This document shows, one piece after another, positions 23,443 through 35,844 of a stretch of 64,000 nucleotides of DNA. Origin of the DNA: Ricinus communis (taxonomy: Eukaryota > Streptophyta > Magnoliopsida > Malpighiales > Euphorbiaceae); contig NC_063263.1 of the NCBI RefSeq assembly GCF_019578655.1, positions 21,513,001 through 21,577,000 on the forward strand. Reading direction: 5' to 3'. Within the stretch, counting starts at the first letter, position 1, and the number at the start of each line of letters is the position of its first letter. The position numbers were made by a program, and so were the translations under genes. The notes under the pieces were generated by a model that worked only from the letters and a program-made list of their open reading frames with translations, had not been told where the DNA came from and did not search any database.

Positions 23443-24940
23443 GCTGCCGGAGGCTGGTGGTTGATGAGTAGTGGTCAGACGGAGAGTAGAGGAATTGTGG
23501 TATTAGTGGTGGCGTATGAAGGAGACGCGCGTGTAGGCTGCACGCACAAAAAATTCTGCAGACGTGCAGGCAGCGCGTGTTGGGGCTGCTGTCGGTGATA
23601 GGTGGCTAGACAACAGCTGGTGGTCAGCAGTGGCGCTGGTGGCCTATGGTGACAGATGGCAGCTGACAACAGAGTTTTTCTTGAAGGGTGTTTGGAATTT
23701 TGTGGGTCTCTTGCAAGAAAAAAGAAAAAGAAAATATAAAAAATATAAGAAATGGAGATATATGGGAGAGTTTTATGCTATATTAAAAAAAGAATTATAG
23801 TAGGATTAAGACAAGATTGGTTAAAGAAGTGTTTGGTTGGGTAAATTATTTAAAGACTTATTTTTTTATTTTAATTAAATTTATTTTTTAAATAAGTTCT
23901 AATTAAAATAGGACATGTTCTGTAAGAGTTTGGATGAGAATAAATTGGTGGGGGATATAAAGGAGTGTTTGGTTGAAGAATTAAGGGTTCTCTTTATTTT
24001 AATTGAATTATTTCTAATTAAAATAAGACTTCCCCTTTAGTTGTTTTCGAGAAAATAAAATGGTTATAAGATTAATTTTTGATGAAGTATTTTATAGGGT
24101 ATTTGGAACTTAAAATTAAATATTTTATTTTGTGAGTATTCCTGAATATCAAATTACTCTATCATTAATTATTTTTTCGGTAATATTTTTTGCTTTAATC
24201 ATAATTAATGGAGGTTAAAAATAATTTTTGGAGGTCTATCCATACAGATAAGGCTTTCAACCTTACTGTATGCCGGAGATAATTATTTACTCTCAAAATT
24301 TAGCACTGGCTCAAGCTTATTAAATTTGGCGAGGCCCATAGAGAAAACCTATTTGATGTTGACCTGAATCCTGAAGCCCATAGATTTTGATTCATATTCG
24401 AAATCCTGACCTATGTCCAAATTCTCGGTCCACTGGTCAGGAGTTACTTTGATAATCCTTAAGGATTATTGACATGTGATAAATGAGGAAGTAGGAAGGT
24501 GAAAAGCAGTTATAGAATCTTCTGGAAGCTTGAAGCACATTCTTGAAAAGTGGAAAGGAATGAATACAAGTGTTGGCCAAGGAGAAAATGGTGTGGAAGT
24601 GAAGTATATCTATGGAAGAAGAAATACGTTTGAAATGTATGAGAGAGGAAATTGACCAGAAGCAGGAAGTTGAGAGAAATAAGCCAGGAAGTTGAGAAGA
24701 GTAAGGAAGTAAAGCAAGGAAGTTGAGCAAGAAAGTTACATCATCAATATGTACAAAATGTGAAAAACAATAGGACGTGCTTTCAAGGTGGGGAATTAAT
24801 TGAGGACTAAGTCAAGGATGAAGAATATGCCAAAGCATCTCTCAAGCCATAAAAGTCTATAAATATGGAAGGACCCCCAGTGAGCAAATCCTACCCAACC
24901 AATCAATCAATCAAATAAAACAGACCTAGAGTTTATAAGC
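23443..24940. other. Non-coding DNA, possibly retrotransposon LTR remnant
   Basis: A GC-richer patch at 23440-23690 (CTGCCGGAGGCTGGTGG, GCAGACGTGCAGGCAGCG) yields short open frames on both strands but no known domain. Downstream, TGTTTGGTTG recurs twice. At about 24850 CTATAAATATGGAAGGACCCCC looks like a TATA box plus transcript start, as in an LTR. No LTR boundaries could be fixed. Confidence 0.35.
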
Positions 24941-24948
24941 TTTATCTT

Positions 24949-25728
24949 TATTAGAGGTATCAAAATGTGTTCGTGGATCGTGTTCGTATTTGGTTGATCT
25001 AGTTAGGTGGCACGATCAGGGTCAATATGAACATATGACCCATTTAGTAATCATGTCAATTTATCTCAATCCTAACACGACGCAAATCTTTAACTGGTGA
25101 CACGAATACGACACGCATAACACGTTTATTTAAATCAGTTGTGTATGGGGCATAAACCTGACACGACCCGCTTAACCTATTATATAAATGGCATAAGATT
25201 TAATGTATTTAAAATGCAAAAAAATTACATTTTTTCAAATCAATAAAGAGAGTATCAAATCATAAATAAAATCTTCAGCTACTATAAGGGGCATCTTTAA
25301 AATTTTTATAAATAGTACTAAATTATTTTGTTAGGGTTTTTTTTTGTGAGGGGTGGTACAAAAGTAAAGAAGTAGAAAACTTTGTTAGGATCATCATACT
25401 AATTAGGTCTTATATATTTTACTTTGTAGCCATTTTATTTTTATTTGCTTTCACTTTTATATATGGTTATTTTATCTTTTATCTTTTAAAATTTACGGGT
25501 TGTAAATGCATTGGGTCGGGTTGACACGATCCAACATGAAATGAAAAATTAAACGGGTTATAATGGGTTCGCGAGTCAACCCGTTACACGACTCATTTTA
25601 AGCTGTGTCATAAATGGGTCAACCTGTTTACTGACCCGAACCTGCTAAGGCTCAATCCTAACCCGTACTTTTTTTTGTGTTTGACGAATCGGGTTCACAT
25701 GTCATGACCCATTTTAACACCCTTAATT
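24949..25728. mobile_element. Non-autonomous hAT element, 780 bp, perfect 8-bp target duplication
   Basis: TTTATCTT occurs at 24941-24948 and 25729-25736, immediately flanking ends that pair 13 of 18 (TATTAGAGGTATCAAAAT and, reversed, AATTAAGGGTGTTAAAAT). Subterminal regions contain many CGGGTT, GACACGA and TGACCC words on both strands (for example GGGTCGGGTTGACACGATCC). There is no transposase. An 8-bp duplication and this terminal type are hallmarks of hAT. Confidence 0.82.
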
Positions 25729-25736
25729 TTTATCTT

Positions 25737-26479
25737 CTATCCTTAGATTAGAAAGCTATCAATAGATTAGACAACAATTCTTAGATTAGGAAATCAATCT
25801 TTAGTATAGTCAAACTATCCTCAGCTTTAGTTTACAGTACGTTCAAAGCTCTCAAGTGTTTCTTAACATTCAATTTTATTTGTAAGTGAATCACTTTATG
25901 CAATCAATTCCTGAAGATTTTTTCAATTGCTATTTCATCATTATTTATTGCAATTAAGTTCCTTAGCTTACACATATACATCCTCACTCTTAACTTTATT
26001 CCTTAAACTCAATTCACATCCTTAGCTTATAATTGCATACTTATAGCTCAATTTTACATCATTAGCTCATTATTAGCTAGTCTTTAGCTCATTAATAAGC
26101 TTTGCATGTTGATTTAAAAAAATTGCATCAGCTTAGTTAAGAACCCAATGTAATCTAGGTCCCTTTATTATCTACACAATCATCTAGATTAGAAGTCAAA
26201 CGGCACACTTTACATTTACTGCATCCATAGCAATTATTTGAGTTAATCAGCCTATAGTACGTTCAGCAATCTATCATATGTGAAAGGGCCGAATATATAC
26301 CAAACAATGTATTTAAAGAATTCCAAAGCCAGTTGCTAAGTTTATAATTTTTTTTTTTTGTAAAAAGATACTTTTATTGAAATTAATTGTATAATTTCTT
26401 TACTTTAATGTCAATTAATTTTTGTTAATAAATGAATTATTATTGGTTTTTATTCGCATGTTAATAATGTTCAATTATT
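25737..26479. other. Non-coding DNA beyond the hAT element
   Basis: Contains repeated TTAGATTAG, TTAGCTCA and CCTTAGCTTA words between 25740 and 26110, a low-complexity pattern seen in some LTR leaders. No ORF or RNA gene recognised. Confidence 0.35.
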
Positions 26480-27010
26480 TTTTAAAAATAATAGGAACAA
26501 CAATAATAATAACAACAACAATAATAATAATAGAAAAGAAGAATAAATAATGATAAATAATCAATAATAAATATTTTAACAAAATAGATGAGGAATAGAG
26601 AAAAAGTGAAAGAGAGATGAAGAAAGAAATAATAACATGAAAAGGAAAAAGGGAGAAAAATTTGATAAAGAGAAAAAAGAGAGAAGAATAAGAAAGAATG
26701 AAAAAAAATGAGAACATAGAAGTAATAAAAATATTGAAGAAGGAAGAAATTATAAAAAAAAATGAAAGAATATAGAAATAAAAATAAAAAAAATGATAAA
26801 GAAATAAATTAGAGAAAAGAAGAAAGAAAACAGAAATAATAGAGAATAAAATTAAAAGAGATAGGAAGAAGTAAAAATAAAAAGAAAACTGAGAGGAGAA
26901 ATATATGGTAAAATATAAGATGATGTGAATGAGGAAAAAGATGTTAATATATAGATTTAAAAATGAATTTATATTAAATAAAAGGAAAAATGAAAAAAAT
27001 TGGACTGGAA
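26480..27010. repeat. Purine-rich, pyrimidine-poor tract, about 500 bp
   Basis: After an AAT/AAC microsatellite (26500-26535) the plus strand is composed almost only of A and G with scattered T, with C very rare (for example AGAGAAAAAGTGAAAGAGAG). Open frames on the minus strand here are Phe/Ser/Leu low-complexity artefacts. Confidence 0.75.
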
Positions 27011-28909
27011 ATATTTTATAAAATAAGTGACAGATATTTTTTTTATTATTTCATAATTATAATAATAAATAAGAAAATAATTAAAAAAAGTAGATAGAAA
27101 CTTAAAAAAAAATAAAAATAGCGACCATGTTCTTCATTGCCAACCTATTTCTAATTTAATATATGAGCAGAGGATTAAAAAAAATTGCAAGTGATGGAAT
27201 AATACGTGTGCACTAAATTTTAGTGACACAATAATTATTTATCGATAAACTTAGTATTTCTGCACATCAAAATTTAATGATAAAATAGTTGTCTATCTCT
27301 AATTAGTAACTAAAAATTCGTTCGTATCTATTATTAAAATCAACACCAATTTATTTTACAACTGAATAGTAATGAAATTTGTTCTTTGTAGATTTTTTTG
27401 TCACTATACCGTTACAAATCCTTATTTTATTACTAAAGTATAATAATTTTCATAATGCTTATTCTATCACTATTTCATTATAAGTCCGTCGCTAAATATC
27501 GAGAAAAGCAATTTGTTATTAGAATTCGTCAATATTTTACTAATTTCTTTTAATATAGGTAGAAAATCTTGATTCAAATCAGGTGAAATTATGATAATAT
27601 CTTCTAAAAGATTTTCCATAAGCGAAACTACTAATTCTATTTTACCAATACAAAAGACCTAACTCTATTTATTTCAATTGGCTTCTTTTATTGTCAGTAG
27701 TCTTTTAGCATTTTGATATCTTGATTTCTCCATTAATATCATCTTCTCCGAGTACTTTATTAATCTTGAAGCTTTAATCTCCTTGTTTGATCACTATTTA
27801 TAATTGTTTCAAGTTCTTGATTTCTCAAACCTGCAAGATAGATTTACAAACAAGCTATGCAGAACCATATTATTTCGCATATCATTAAGATAATAATATC
27901 CTACTTTTTTATCATAACAAAAACTTTGCAAATTTCCAATTCATCTAAAAGTGGTTTGACAGGTTAAACGATATTCAACAAACACAAATACTCAAATTTT
28001 ATCAAAGCTAAGAAAATCAGAGAGCGAAATAACTTATAAAATATGTAAAAAGTATTGTGCTCTCTCTGCATATTAGCCCACAAAAAGAAATGTCCAGAAT
28101 TTTTCAAGCACATATAGTTAGGCTCCCCCTGAATATTTGATCTAATATTAAAATCATATATCTTGCATTAATAAAGAGATTCATAAAGCCTGCATGGAGA
28201 CAACCATTTTCTCCCCTTTTTGTCATCAATCAAATGAGAGAATGACAAAGATAATCCACAAAAAAGTCCAAAATGAAAATTTAGGAGCCCTAGAAGTCAA
28301 AAATTCATTGTTCTGAAAGCCTAGAGAGCTGCAGAAAATGGGGAAAATAATATAGATAGCTAAATTAGGTCCGTGGAATTTTGCTTGCTTCCCTGTTCAC
28401 CAATGCCATCATTGGTGGGCTTTCGATTTGAATCTGCTCCTTGTGGAGGGTCTTCTGACATGAGTACTTCGGCTCTTGACTCTTGGTGTCCTTTCTTTCA
28501 TCTTCTTCTTCTTCTCGGTGGCTTCTGAATTTTCTGGTTTAGCTTCATTGTTTTCAGACTCTGATTTGAATGAGCTGGAGTTGAATTCTATAAGGGCCAG
28601 TTCTTCTATGGTTTTTCTAGAAAAATGACATTAAAAGATATAATGATAAACATGTAACTTATAAAAAAATTTACAACGGCAGCAGGTACCAAATTCTTCT
28701 GAAAGAGTATGAAAGAAAGAGTAATAAAGAAAGGTTCCTAGCGTTATCATTTTTAAATTAGGAATAAATATATATATAAAAAAATACTTCTTCACAATTT
28801 TAGTATGTGTTTTCAGAGTAAGAGATACATGGTTGTAAATTTATGATAAAAAATATATCTCTGTTAAAATGTCTAAATTTAAAAAAATTTAACCATTTTC
28901 AATCTGATG
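27011..28909. other. Non-coding DNA with a possible copia 3' remnant
   Basis: No intact gene. On the minus strand at 28205-28235 TTGATGACAAAAAGGGGAGA, and at 28110-28125 AGGGGGAGCC, resemble the region around the polypurine tract of SIRE/Maximus-type copia elements. At 28380-28610 the minus strand has a Glu/Lys/Ser-rich open segment (ELALIEFNSSSFKSESENNE) that fits a charged linker of such an element but is not diagnostic. Confidence 0.35.
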
Positions 28910-29724
28910 GGATAATTATAAAATTAGTGTTTGAACTTATCAAAAATTAATTATTAAGTGTTTAAATTTTTAAAAATTACAATTTAGTATATGAGCCTAA
29001 TAAATATTTACGATTGAGTGTATATAATAGGTCAACAACAGTTTATAAATTATCAATATCAGCTTATTACAAAATAGTATTCCAACTTGTTAAAATTTAA
29101 TCATCAAGTGTTTAAACTTTTTAAAAGTTATAATTTAGTATGTAAAATTAAAAATTATCAATATTTAAATGTGTGAAATCAATTAATATATATATATAAT
29201 CCAATATAGACAAATAAAACTCTATTATATTTTCATAATAAAAGATAATATTTACATGAAAAACAGTAAATTTTTCATATAAACAATAATATTTACAAGA
29301 TAGATAAAAATATATAAATAAATACTATACATGTCATAAGGAGATATATTAGTAATTAACATTATAGTTAAAATATCATCCTCAATAATGATCACTTTTG
29401 TTTTAGATGTTTATAGTGATGAGTTAAAAAAAAAAAAAAAGTGTGCTCAAAGTTGAATAGAACAGTGTAATGATGGTGATAGTAAGAACGGTATATTAAT
29501 CTATTACAAGTAGATAATTTTTAAAGACTTTTTTAATATTTTATTTTTTTAATCTACTAAGTTGATAATGTATTCTAAAATTACAACTATATAATTGCTA
29601 TTGACCTGTTATATACACTCAATTGTAAGTATTTACTAAATTCATACCAAATTATAACTTTTAAAAATGTAAATACTTAATTGTTAAATTTTAACAAGTA
29701 TATATAGCATTTTTATAATTATCC
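28910..29724. mobile_element. Foldback element with long imperfect terminal inverted repeats, about 815 bp
   Basis: 28910-28923 (GGATAATTATAAAA) is the exact reverse complement of 29711-29724. Inside, the arms remain similar for roughly 150 bp: GATTGAGTGTATATAATAGGTCAA on the left (with a central T-rich difference) pairs with TTGACCTGTTATATACACTCAATTG on the right in shorter exact blocks. Related words repeat again to about 29870, so the true end may lie further out. No ORF or target duplication was found; a Mutator-like MITE is possible. Confidence 0.55.
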
Positions 29725-30177
29725 AACTTCTTTTCTATAATGTTACTGGTTCTATACACTTTAATTTTAAAAATTTCCAGTTTCACATACTGAATTATAA
29801 CTTTTAAAAACTTAAACATTTGATTGTCAAATTTTAACAACTTCACACACTATTTTTTTAATTTTTCTCACTCAGATCAGTCATCAATATCATTTTATCC
29901 GTATTTAATAATATGAGTTTAGAATCTAATAACTCATAACATTATATTAGGTAACTTTTCTTAAAAAAACATTTTTTTGCCAAAATATAATTTTATTTCG
30001 GTACACCAAATAATAAGTGTACAAAGATCATAATAAATACAATTTTGAATTTTTCTTTTAAAAATACAACACCTTAATTTAATTTATACAAAAAGAATTT
30101 ATCACTCTCCTAAACTTCTAGAGAAGTATTTTGGATAATCTGTATGTATTGACTATTTTTAAGTACCTTCATAGCTA
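29725..30177. other. AT-rich DNA between two inverted-repeat elements
   Basis: A further diverged copy of the foldback arm lies at 29750-29860. The rest shows nothing recognisable. Confidence 0.4.
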
Positions 30178-30854
30178 GGGCCTATTTAGTTCAGCTGATC
30201 AATACAACAGGTAGCTAGTGGTTTATAACTGGTACCTGATAGCTGATAAATTAAACCGTTTGGTAAGATTTTATTAGCGGTTGCTGTTAGTATGTTAAAT
30301 AACCATTGAATGTATAACTTATAATTAAATATATTTTATTTTATTATATTATATTTAATGATACAAATTAATAAAAATAATTTTAATAATTAAAAATTTT
30401 ATAGTTAATTTTCTTTAGCTCAATTGTATTTATTATTAAAAATATTTATAAAATATTATTTTAAAAGTAGAAATTAAATTTAAATTCTACTAAGAAAAAT
30501 TTCTAATTTCAAATACCATAATTTTAAATATTATAATTATTTAGCTATTAAGAATAATTTTAAAATAATTATTATTTATTTTAAAATATAAAAATTTAAT
30601 TATATGAAATCAATTTAAAGTAAGTTATTGTTAATAAATTTAAATAAGAATAATAGTGACCAAATAAATAAAAAATCAAATCAGCTATCAGCTGATAAGA
30701 AAAAGCTCTAAATTAGAGCTGATACAATCAGCAGCTGATTAGCAATAAATCAGCTATCAGCTGTTGTTTCTTAAACTTTTACCAAACGCTTTAATATAGT
30801 TGTTTAATAAAAAACAACTATCAGCTTCATCAAACTTCTGAATCAAACATTCTC
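30178..30854. mobile_element. MITE-like element with CAGCTGATAGCTG repeats, about 677 bp
   Basis: The left end GGGCCTATTTAGTTCAGCTG and the reversed right end AGAGAATGTTTGATTCAG match in the TTT-x-x-TTCAG part. Subterminal words ATCAGCTATCAGCTGAT and TTTGGTAA occur near both ends in opposite orientation. There is no clear target duplication and no ORF. It may be hAT- or PIF-type. Confidence 0.5.
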
Positions 30855-32515
30855 TATGTATCAAAGTCAATGCTATATATTTTATTAGTTATTCAAAAGC
30901 TTGTTTTATTTTAAAAATATATATAAATTTTTAACCTTTCTAAATTTTTTTAAAATATAGTTAAATGATATATGTTTACAATGAAATTAAAACCGTATAA
31001 ACATTTTAGGAAGCATATATTATTAAACCAATTGAATTATAAATATCAAAAAATAAATAAAGCAATTTAAGTATCTTTCTCGATATTTGGAATTTTTCCA
31101 TAAGAAAAAGAAAAAGAAGACTCTAAGAATTTCCATAATCATCTACATGGCATATAATGCGAATTAATAATTTAAGATGTAGAATGCATAATTTATTAAA
31201 TAATTAATATATAAAGTTTCAATATGTTAATCAGGCACTTGTACTTTATTTGGTTTAATAATTTGATTTTGTTTTTATTTTTTTTTTTTAGAATTTGAGC
31301 TACAATGTTTCAATTTACTTCATGCTAAAAATAAAAATGCAGAAACAAATAAGCTAAACCAATTGATAATATTTTTTGTTTTCTTTAATTTTATTGAATC
31401 TGATAATAGTTTTTTGAAACAAAAATAATAGATAAAAAATTTAAAGAAATGGCAACAACACTTTATCCACCAAGCAACTGATTTATCTTGATTGTTTATT
31501 GATAAATGTGGCTCAATCAAATCCAATGGATTCAAAACTTTTCAATTAAATTCAGTACAATTTTTATTGATCTCAAAAGCTCGTATGTGATTTTGATAAT
31601 GCAAAATATTATTACTACTATCTAGTTTATTTAGTGTTGTGATTATTAGTTAGTAAATTATTGACAAGTGATCATTAGGACAAGTATACAAGATGAAGAG
31701 AAAAGCATGAAGATGAATTTAAGAGTCAAGGACTTGAAATCTTTAGTTAATGTATGAAAATTAAGATAAAATTATGAAGCAATACAAATGGTAAGAGTTA
31801 TGGAGTATATATGGACAATGCAAAAAGTATCCGGGGCAAAAAAAACTCATGTGGAACAAAAATAATTAGTTGAAGTTTAGAGAATAAATTATATTACTTG
31901 GAAGAGTTTATAAGAGCAAGCCATATATGATTTTAAGAATAGAAATTGGTATAATATTTAGAGCCTAAAAACTGGAGTTTTCAAGTTTTTAAGTGAATTA
32001 TGATCAAACTATCACACTGGATCACAACAGATAGGATCAATTAAAATTAGTGGTATTAACATTAGAAGAAGATTTTGAACATGCCTTCTCCTGATTTTTA
32101 GCTCTTGAAAGTTTCATATGCAACAAGTTTTGCATCAACCTTAGGTATATGGAAAGCGCAATGGTCAAAACATTGAAGCATGTTCAAACTGCCATAACTA
32201 GATGAGCAATAAAATATTTTAATTCTTTGAGTATGAAGATGAATGAAATTTTAAAAAAATTACAAAAAATTTCCATTTAATTGAATTTTTAATTAGATTT
32301 TCTACTTTGAGAAATCTTTTTAATGTTTTTCCTATTTATTTTGCTTTCTATTTATAGTTGATTCTTAACTCTTTCTTATTATGTAATTTTCTATTATATA
32401 AATATTTTTAATCATTAATTGTTCTATATTTAAAAGTCTCTATATACTTGTATATCTTTTCATACATTATTCTTCTCTTGGTCTATAGTAATTATATAAT
32501 TATCAACATGACCAT
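30855..32515. other. Non-coding DNA, possibly 5' part of an interrupted LTR
   Basis: No ORF of note. From about 31570 the text (GATTTTGATAATGCAAAATA, AAGTGATCATTAGGACAAGT) resembles the 5' part of a copia LTR. The pararetrovirus at 32530 may interrupt that LTR. This is inference from texture only. Confidence 0.3.
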
Positions 32516-32529
32516 TATATATATATATA
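32516..32529. repeat. TA microsatellite at the left edge of the viral block
   Basis: A (TA)7 run. A matching (AT)10 run borders the other side of the viral block at 42573-42592. Endogenous florendoviruses are known to sit in TA-rich repeats. Confidence 0.8.
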
Positions 32530-32669
32530 AAGATTTTACATTCATTTTATACTGCATCAGGTTTCCTATAGGCATGTTCTGTTCATTTTATGCTAGATGA
32601 AAGACCAGACGACGTAAAAGGCGAGAGTAGTCCAGGCTTGTCTAGAAAGATATTTTAGTTTATTTTAAA

Positions 32670-33215
32670 ATGAATTTAGAACCTTTCTTCTGTAGATCTT
32701 CTTCTTTCTTAAATTCTTCTGCCTCTGAATCATCGAGGTACAAAGGTCTAGTAAATAGTGAAGAAATCACTATTGAAGATTTTTCAAAGCATATTGATGA
32801 TTGGGAAATACCCAAAGTCCAAAAGAAACAAATTTTTGAGTTTTCAAAGTTCCCTCTCTTCAAGACTAATTTTACAATCAAAACTGAAGAAAGAGACATT
32901 CAAATTTCAAAGCCTTCTGAAGAGATTTATCTCTTAAATCCAAAGACCCTCCAAAAGCATATGGAAAAGGATTATAAGTATATCCATATAGGCCTTGTCC
33001 AGGTAGGAATAAAGCCCCTTACCAGAGAAGGTTTAGATACATCCATATTAGCAGTCCTTAGGGATGCTAGGTTTACAAATTTCTATGATTCCTTGTTAGG
33101 TACTGTTGAGTCGAGTCTCAATAAAAGACCTATTTCTTTCAATTGTTTTCCAAATATCACGATTTCTTTAAATGACAAAAATGTTTTAAAGAGCATCGTT
33201 CTTCAAATAAAGACA
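32670..33215 (+). pseudogene. Caulimovirid movement protein, 3'-truncated
   Basis: The frame opens at the ATG at 32670 and stays open for about 180 codons. The central region has KYIHIGLVQVGIKPLTREG and NFYDSLLGTVESSLNKRP, typical of the 30K-superfamily movement protein of caulimovirids, which forms tubules through plasmodesmata. The viral frame is cut at about 33216-33224, where the sequence switches to the 3' end of the RT region. The C-terminal portion of the domain is therefore missing. Only a chance tail and a stop (33231-33233) follow. It cannot be functional. Confidence 0.8.
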
Positions 33216-33870
33216 TACAATTACTCCAATTGAGAGATCTCTTGCTTTCACTTCAAAGTTTCCAGATAAAATCTTAGAAAAAACTCAACTTCAAAGATTT
33301 CTTGGTAGTTTGAATTATGTTATGGATTTTTATCCTAATTTAAACTGTCTTACAAAGCCCCTGCATGATAGGCTAAGGAAAAACCCCCCTTCTTGGACCG
33401 AACAGCATACAAAGATAGTCCAAAGCATTAAAAAACAAGTTTTAGAAATTCCATGTCTGCATCTAGCTGATTCTTCTGCATTTAAGATTGTAGAAACGGA
33501 TGCATCAGAGTTAGGATATGGTGGGATTCTAAAACAAGTTTCAAATTCCAAAGAGTGTATTGTCCAGTTTACTTCTGCTCACTGGAACGATACTCAAAAG
33601 AATTATTCTACTATCAAAAAGAAAATCCTTTCGATTGTTCTATGTATTTCTAAATTTCAAAGCGATTTTTTAAATCAAAAATTTCTTTTAAGGATTGATT
33701 TCAAGTCTGCAAAAGAAGTTTTACAAAAAGATGTCCAAAATATTGCTTCAAAGTAGATTTTCGCCGGTTGGCAAGCAATTCCGTCTGTTTTTTATTTTGA
33801 AATTGAATTTATTCGAGGAGAATTAAATTCTATTCCTGACTAGAGAGTTCTTGCAAAAACAGGAGTGAAA
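33216..33870 (+). pseudogene. Viral RT C-terminus and RNase H, left copy
   Basis: Contains the RT thumb/connection end and then RNase H blocks (KIVETDASELGYGG with the first Asp, NYSTIKKKILSIVLCISKFQ). The Glu expected in the KKEIL block is Lys here. A TAG follows NIASK at 33754, and another stop lies just before the end of the domain. It ends shortly before the ORF2 ATG at 33872. Confidence 0.82.
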
Positions 33871-33871
33871 A

Positions 33872-35365
33872 ATGCCACGAAAATCAAAGTCCAAAGAAGA
33901 AAAGTCTACGGCTAGTTCAAAGCCGGCCCAAATTCAAAGCCCAGTGAAGGAAGTTCTCCCTTCAACTTCAAAGCCTATCAGGACCTGGACTGAAATTATC
34001 CAGGAGGAAATTGATCAACCAGATCCAGTTCAACAACAAATGGATCCTTCCAAAGCTGATCAAGCCCAACAAATTCAGGAATGGTTTGCTCAGCAAGACC
34101 CTGAATTCCTTCAAAAAATTGAAGAATATAAAAGGCAGATGGTTCAATCCTTATCCGAACCATCTTCAAAGCAAATAATTCCAAAGCCTGAAGCAACTCC
34201 AAAGTCGTCCTCCTCCTCTGCAAAGGGTAAAAGTATACTTTCTATCCCTTTTCAAAATACCGAGATAGAGATTTTCCCTCAAAATCTATCTCAAAGTTCA
34301 AATAGTTTTTCAAAACCAAATTCTCAGGAAATTGTTTTGACTCAATCAAAACGGTTTAAAACAAATGAGTATTTGGAAAAACCAATTTTTCAAAATGTTT
34401 TAACAGTTGAGGAAGGATTCTGTACATAAAGCCCTTCTAAACTGGTTTCAAAGATTTTTCCTCCAGGATGGTTTTTTAAACCCTGGAACACTTCAAAGCC
34501 TCAGTCTTACTACCAGTCAATCCTCGAGGTTACTGGCTCCGCAAAGTTTAAACATTTCAAAAAAGACAAAACCCACAAAGACCCTGCATATTGAACATGC
34601 ACAATCCAAAGAATCCTTCACCCGTCTGATTGGGGTATGGATTTACACTCCCCTCGTTCCTTTCCAACTTCTATCAAAAGAACATACCCTTCAAATCTAA
34701 ACACCTCCTTCACCTACTGGGATTACCAGCAAGCCTGGTTCAATACCTTTCTCATTCAAAATGAAGGAAGAAGTCACTCCTGGCTCTTCTACTTCGACAC
34801 CAGTCTTATCCAAACCTCCAAAAATCCCCTACTGGTCAAACAGTGGTGGAATTACTACGGTAATGTCCCTGAGACCATCATTCCAGAGGTCTTACCCCTG
34901 TTCAACCTCTTCAAAGCAAATTACAAACCCAACTCAATAGAAAGGCGTTTTCCCCCGCTTCTTCTATTTTGTTCAAACTTCTTTTTGCCCTGTGTATGGT
35001 ACTTTCACTTCAATCTATTACCAGATGGTGAAATTACACTTATCCGAAGATTCAAAGTAAAATAGTGGGACAAATTCAACCACCAGGACAATCTGTCCCT
35101 TAAAGCCGTTCAAAATTTCCTGACCAAAAATAGCTTCTTGCCTCCCCCTAAAGAACAAACAACGTTCTTGGCACAGAAGTCATTTCTCCTTCCAAAGCTT
35201 GTTGCTGCCCAGACAGAAGAAGATTTCCTACAACTAATAAAACAGTTGTCTGAAACAGCTTCTTCCAAAGCTTCATCATCGTCCTCTTCCAGTGCCAGTA
35301 CTGGTGCATTTGATTTGGATGATTCAGCTGGAGACGATTGTTATGGGATATTCAAAGTCTCATAA
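33872..35365 (+). pseudogene. Florendovirus-type ORF2, left copy, frameshifted
   Basis: The ATG at 33872 starts MPRKSKSKEEKSTASSKPAQ, a basic Ser/Lys-rich N-terminus, followed by a Gln/Pro-rich region (DPVQQQMDPSKADQAQQIQ). The first frame stops at 34429. The homologous text continues in other frames (34407-34700, 34637-35065, 35138-35365) to a Ser-rich acidic tail (SSSSSSASTGAFDLDDSAGD). ORF2 is the second ORF of florendoviruses and has no known function. Frameshifts near 34410, 34660 and 35070 disable it. The mirrored copy at 36506-37983 carries different damage. Confidence 0.72.
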
Positions 35366-35659
35366 GGTTATCTCCTTGATAAAGCCCATGGGTTGAAAAC
35401 CGGAAACGGTAGCCCAAGGATCTTTGTAATGGGCTTAAAGCCCAAAAGAGAAAAAGAAAAGAAAAGACAAGAGAAAAGGAAAAGTCAAAAAAGCAAAAGA
35501 ATCTTTCAAAGCATGGCCGACAACTTTCTCAAAAGGTGGTTGCCATTATCACAAGACTCCAAAGACTTCAAAGACAAGTGGAAGATAACTGGAATCATTT
35601 CTACTCCACTAGCCAAAGCATCCAAAGCCCGTGAAAGGTATCCAAAGCTTCGAGACCTC
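35366..35659 (+). other. Viral intergenic region upstream of the TATA box
   Basis: Purine-rich DNA (AAAAGAGAAAAAGAAAAGAA) between ORF2 and the TATA box, rich in CAAAG words. A 109-codon frame (35393-35722) runs through it and the TATA box, and the mirrored region of the other arm (36136-36478) keeps it only in part. I read it as promoter sequence, not a gene. Confidence 0.55.
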
Positions 35660-35668
35660 TATATAAAG
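35660..35668 (+). promoter_or_regulatory. Viral pregenomic-RNA promoter, left copy
   Basis: CCTCTATATAAAGAGG is a caulimovirid-type TATA box (compare the CCTCTATATAAGG arrangement of 35S-type promoters) at the expected place after the last ORF. Transcription would run rightwards, through the leader with its GAGAGAGAGA tract, the spacer, and then antisense through the other arm. Confidence 0.72.
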
Positions 35669-35844
35669 AGGAGACCTCCAAAGAAGAACGTAGAACTTGA
35701 AGTAAGCAGCATAGAGAGATAAGCTCTTATGTTATCTTGTTCTCATCAAAGCGAAGAAATATAAGAGTGAAAAGAGTGAGTAGAGAGAGAGAGAGATCTT
35801 GTAACTCCTCTTGTAAGTCTATATTTTCTTCTGTTTCAAAGTTT

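Larger units (their letters stand above)
33216..35844 (+). repeat. Left arm of the viral inverted repeat, 2,629 bp
   Basis: Begins TACAATTACTCC and ends CAAAGTTT. It is the inverted counterpart of 36012-38641. Small indels and substitutions distinguish the arms, but long exact stretches remain (for example around the ORF2 start, the leader GA-repeat and the TATA box). Confidence 0.9.

Noticed and set aside
23475..23800. GC-richer overlapping frames on both strands near 23.5 kb
   Set aside because: Ala/Trp-rich translations with no family resemblance; the region looks like non-coding retrotransposon sequence.
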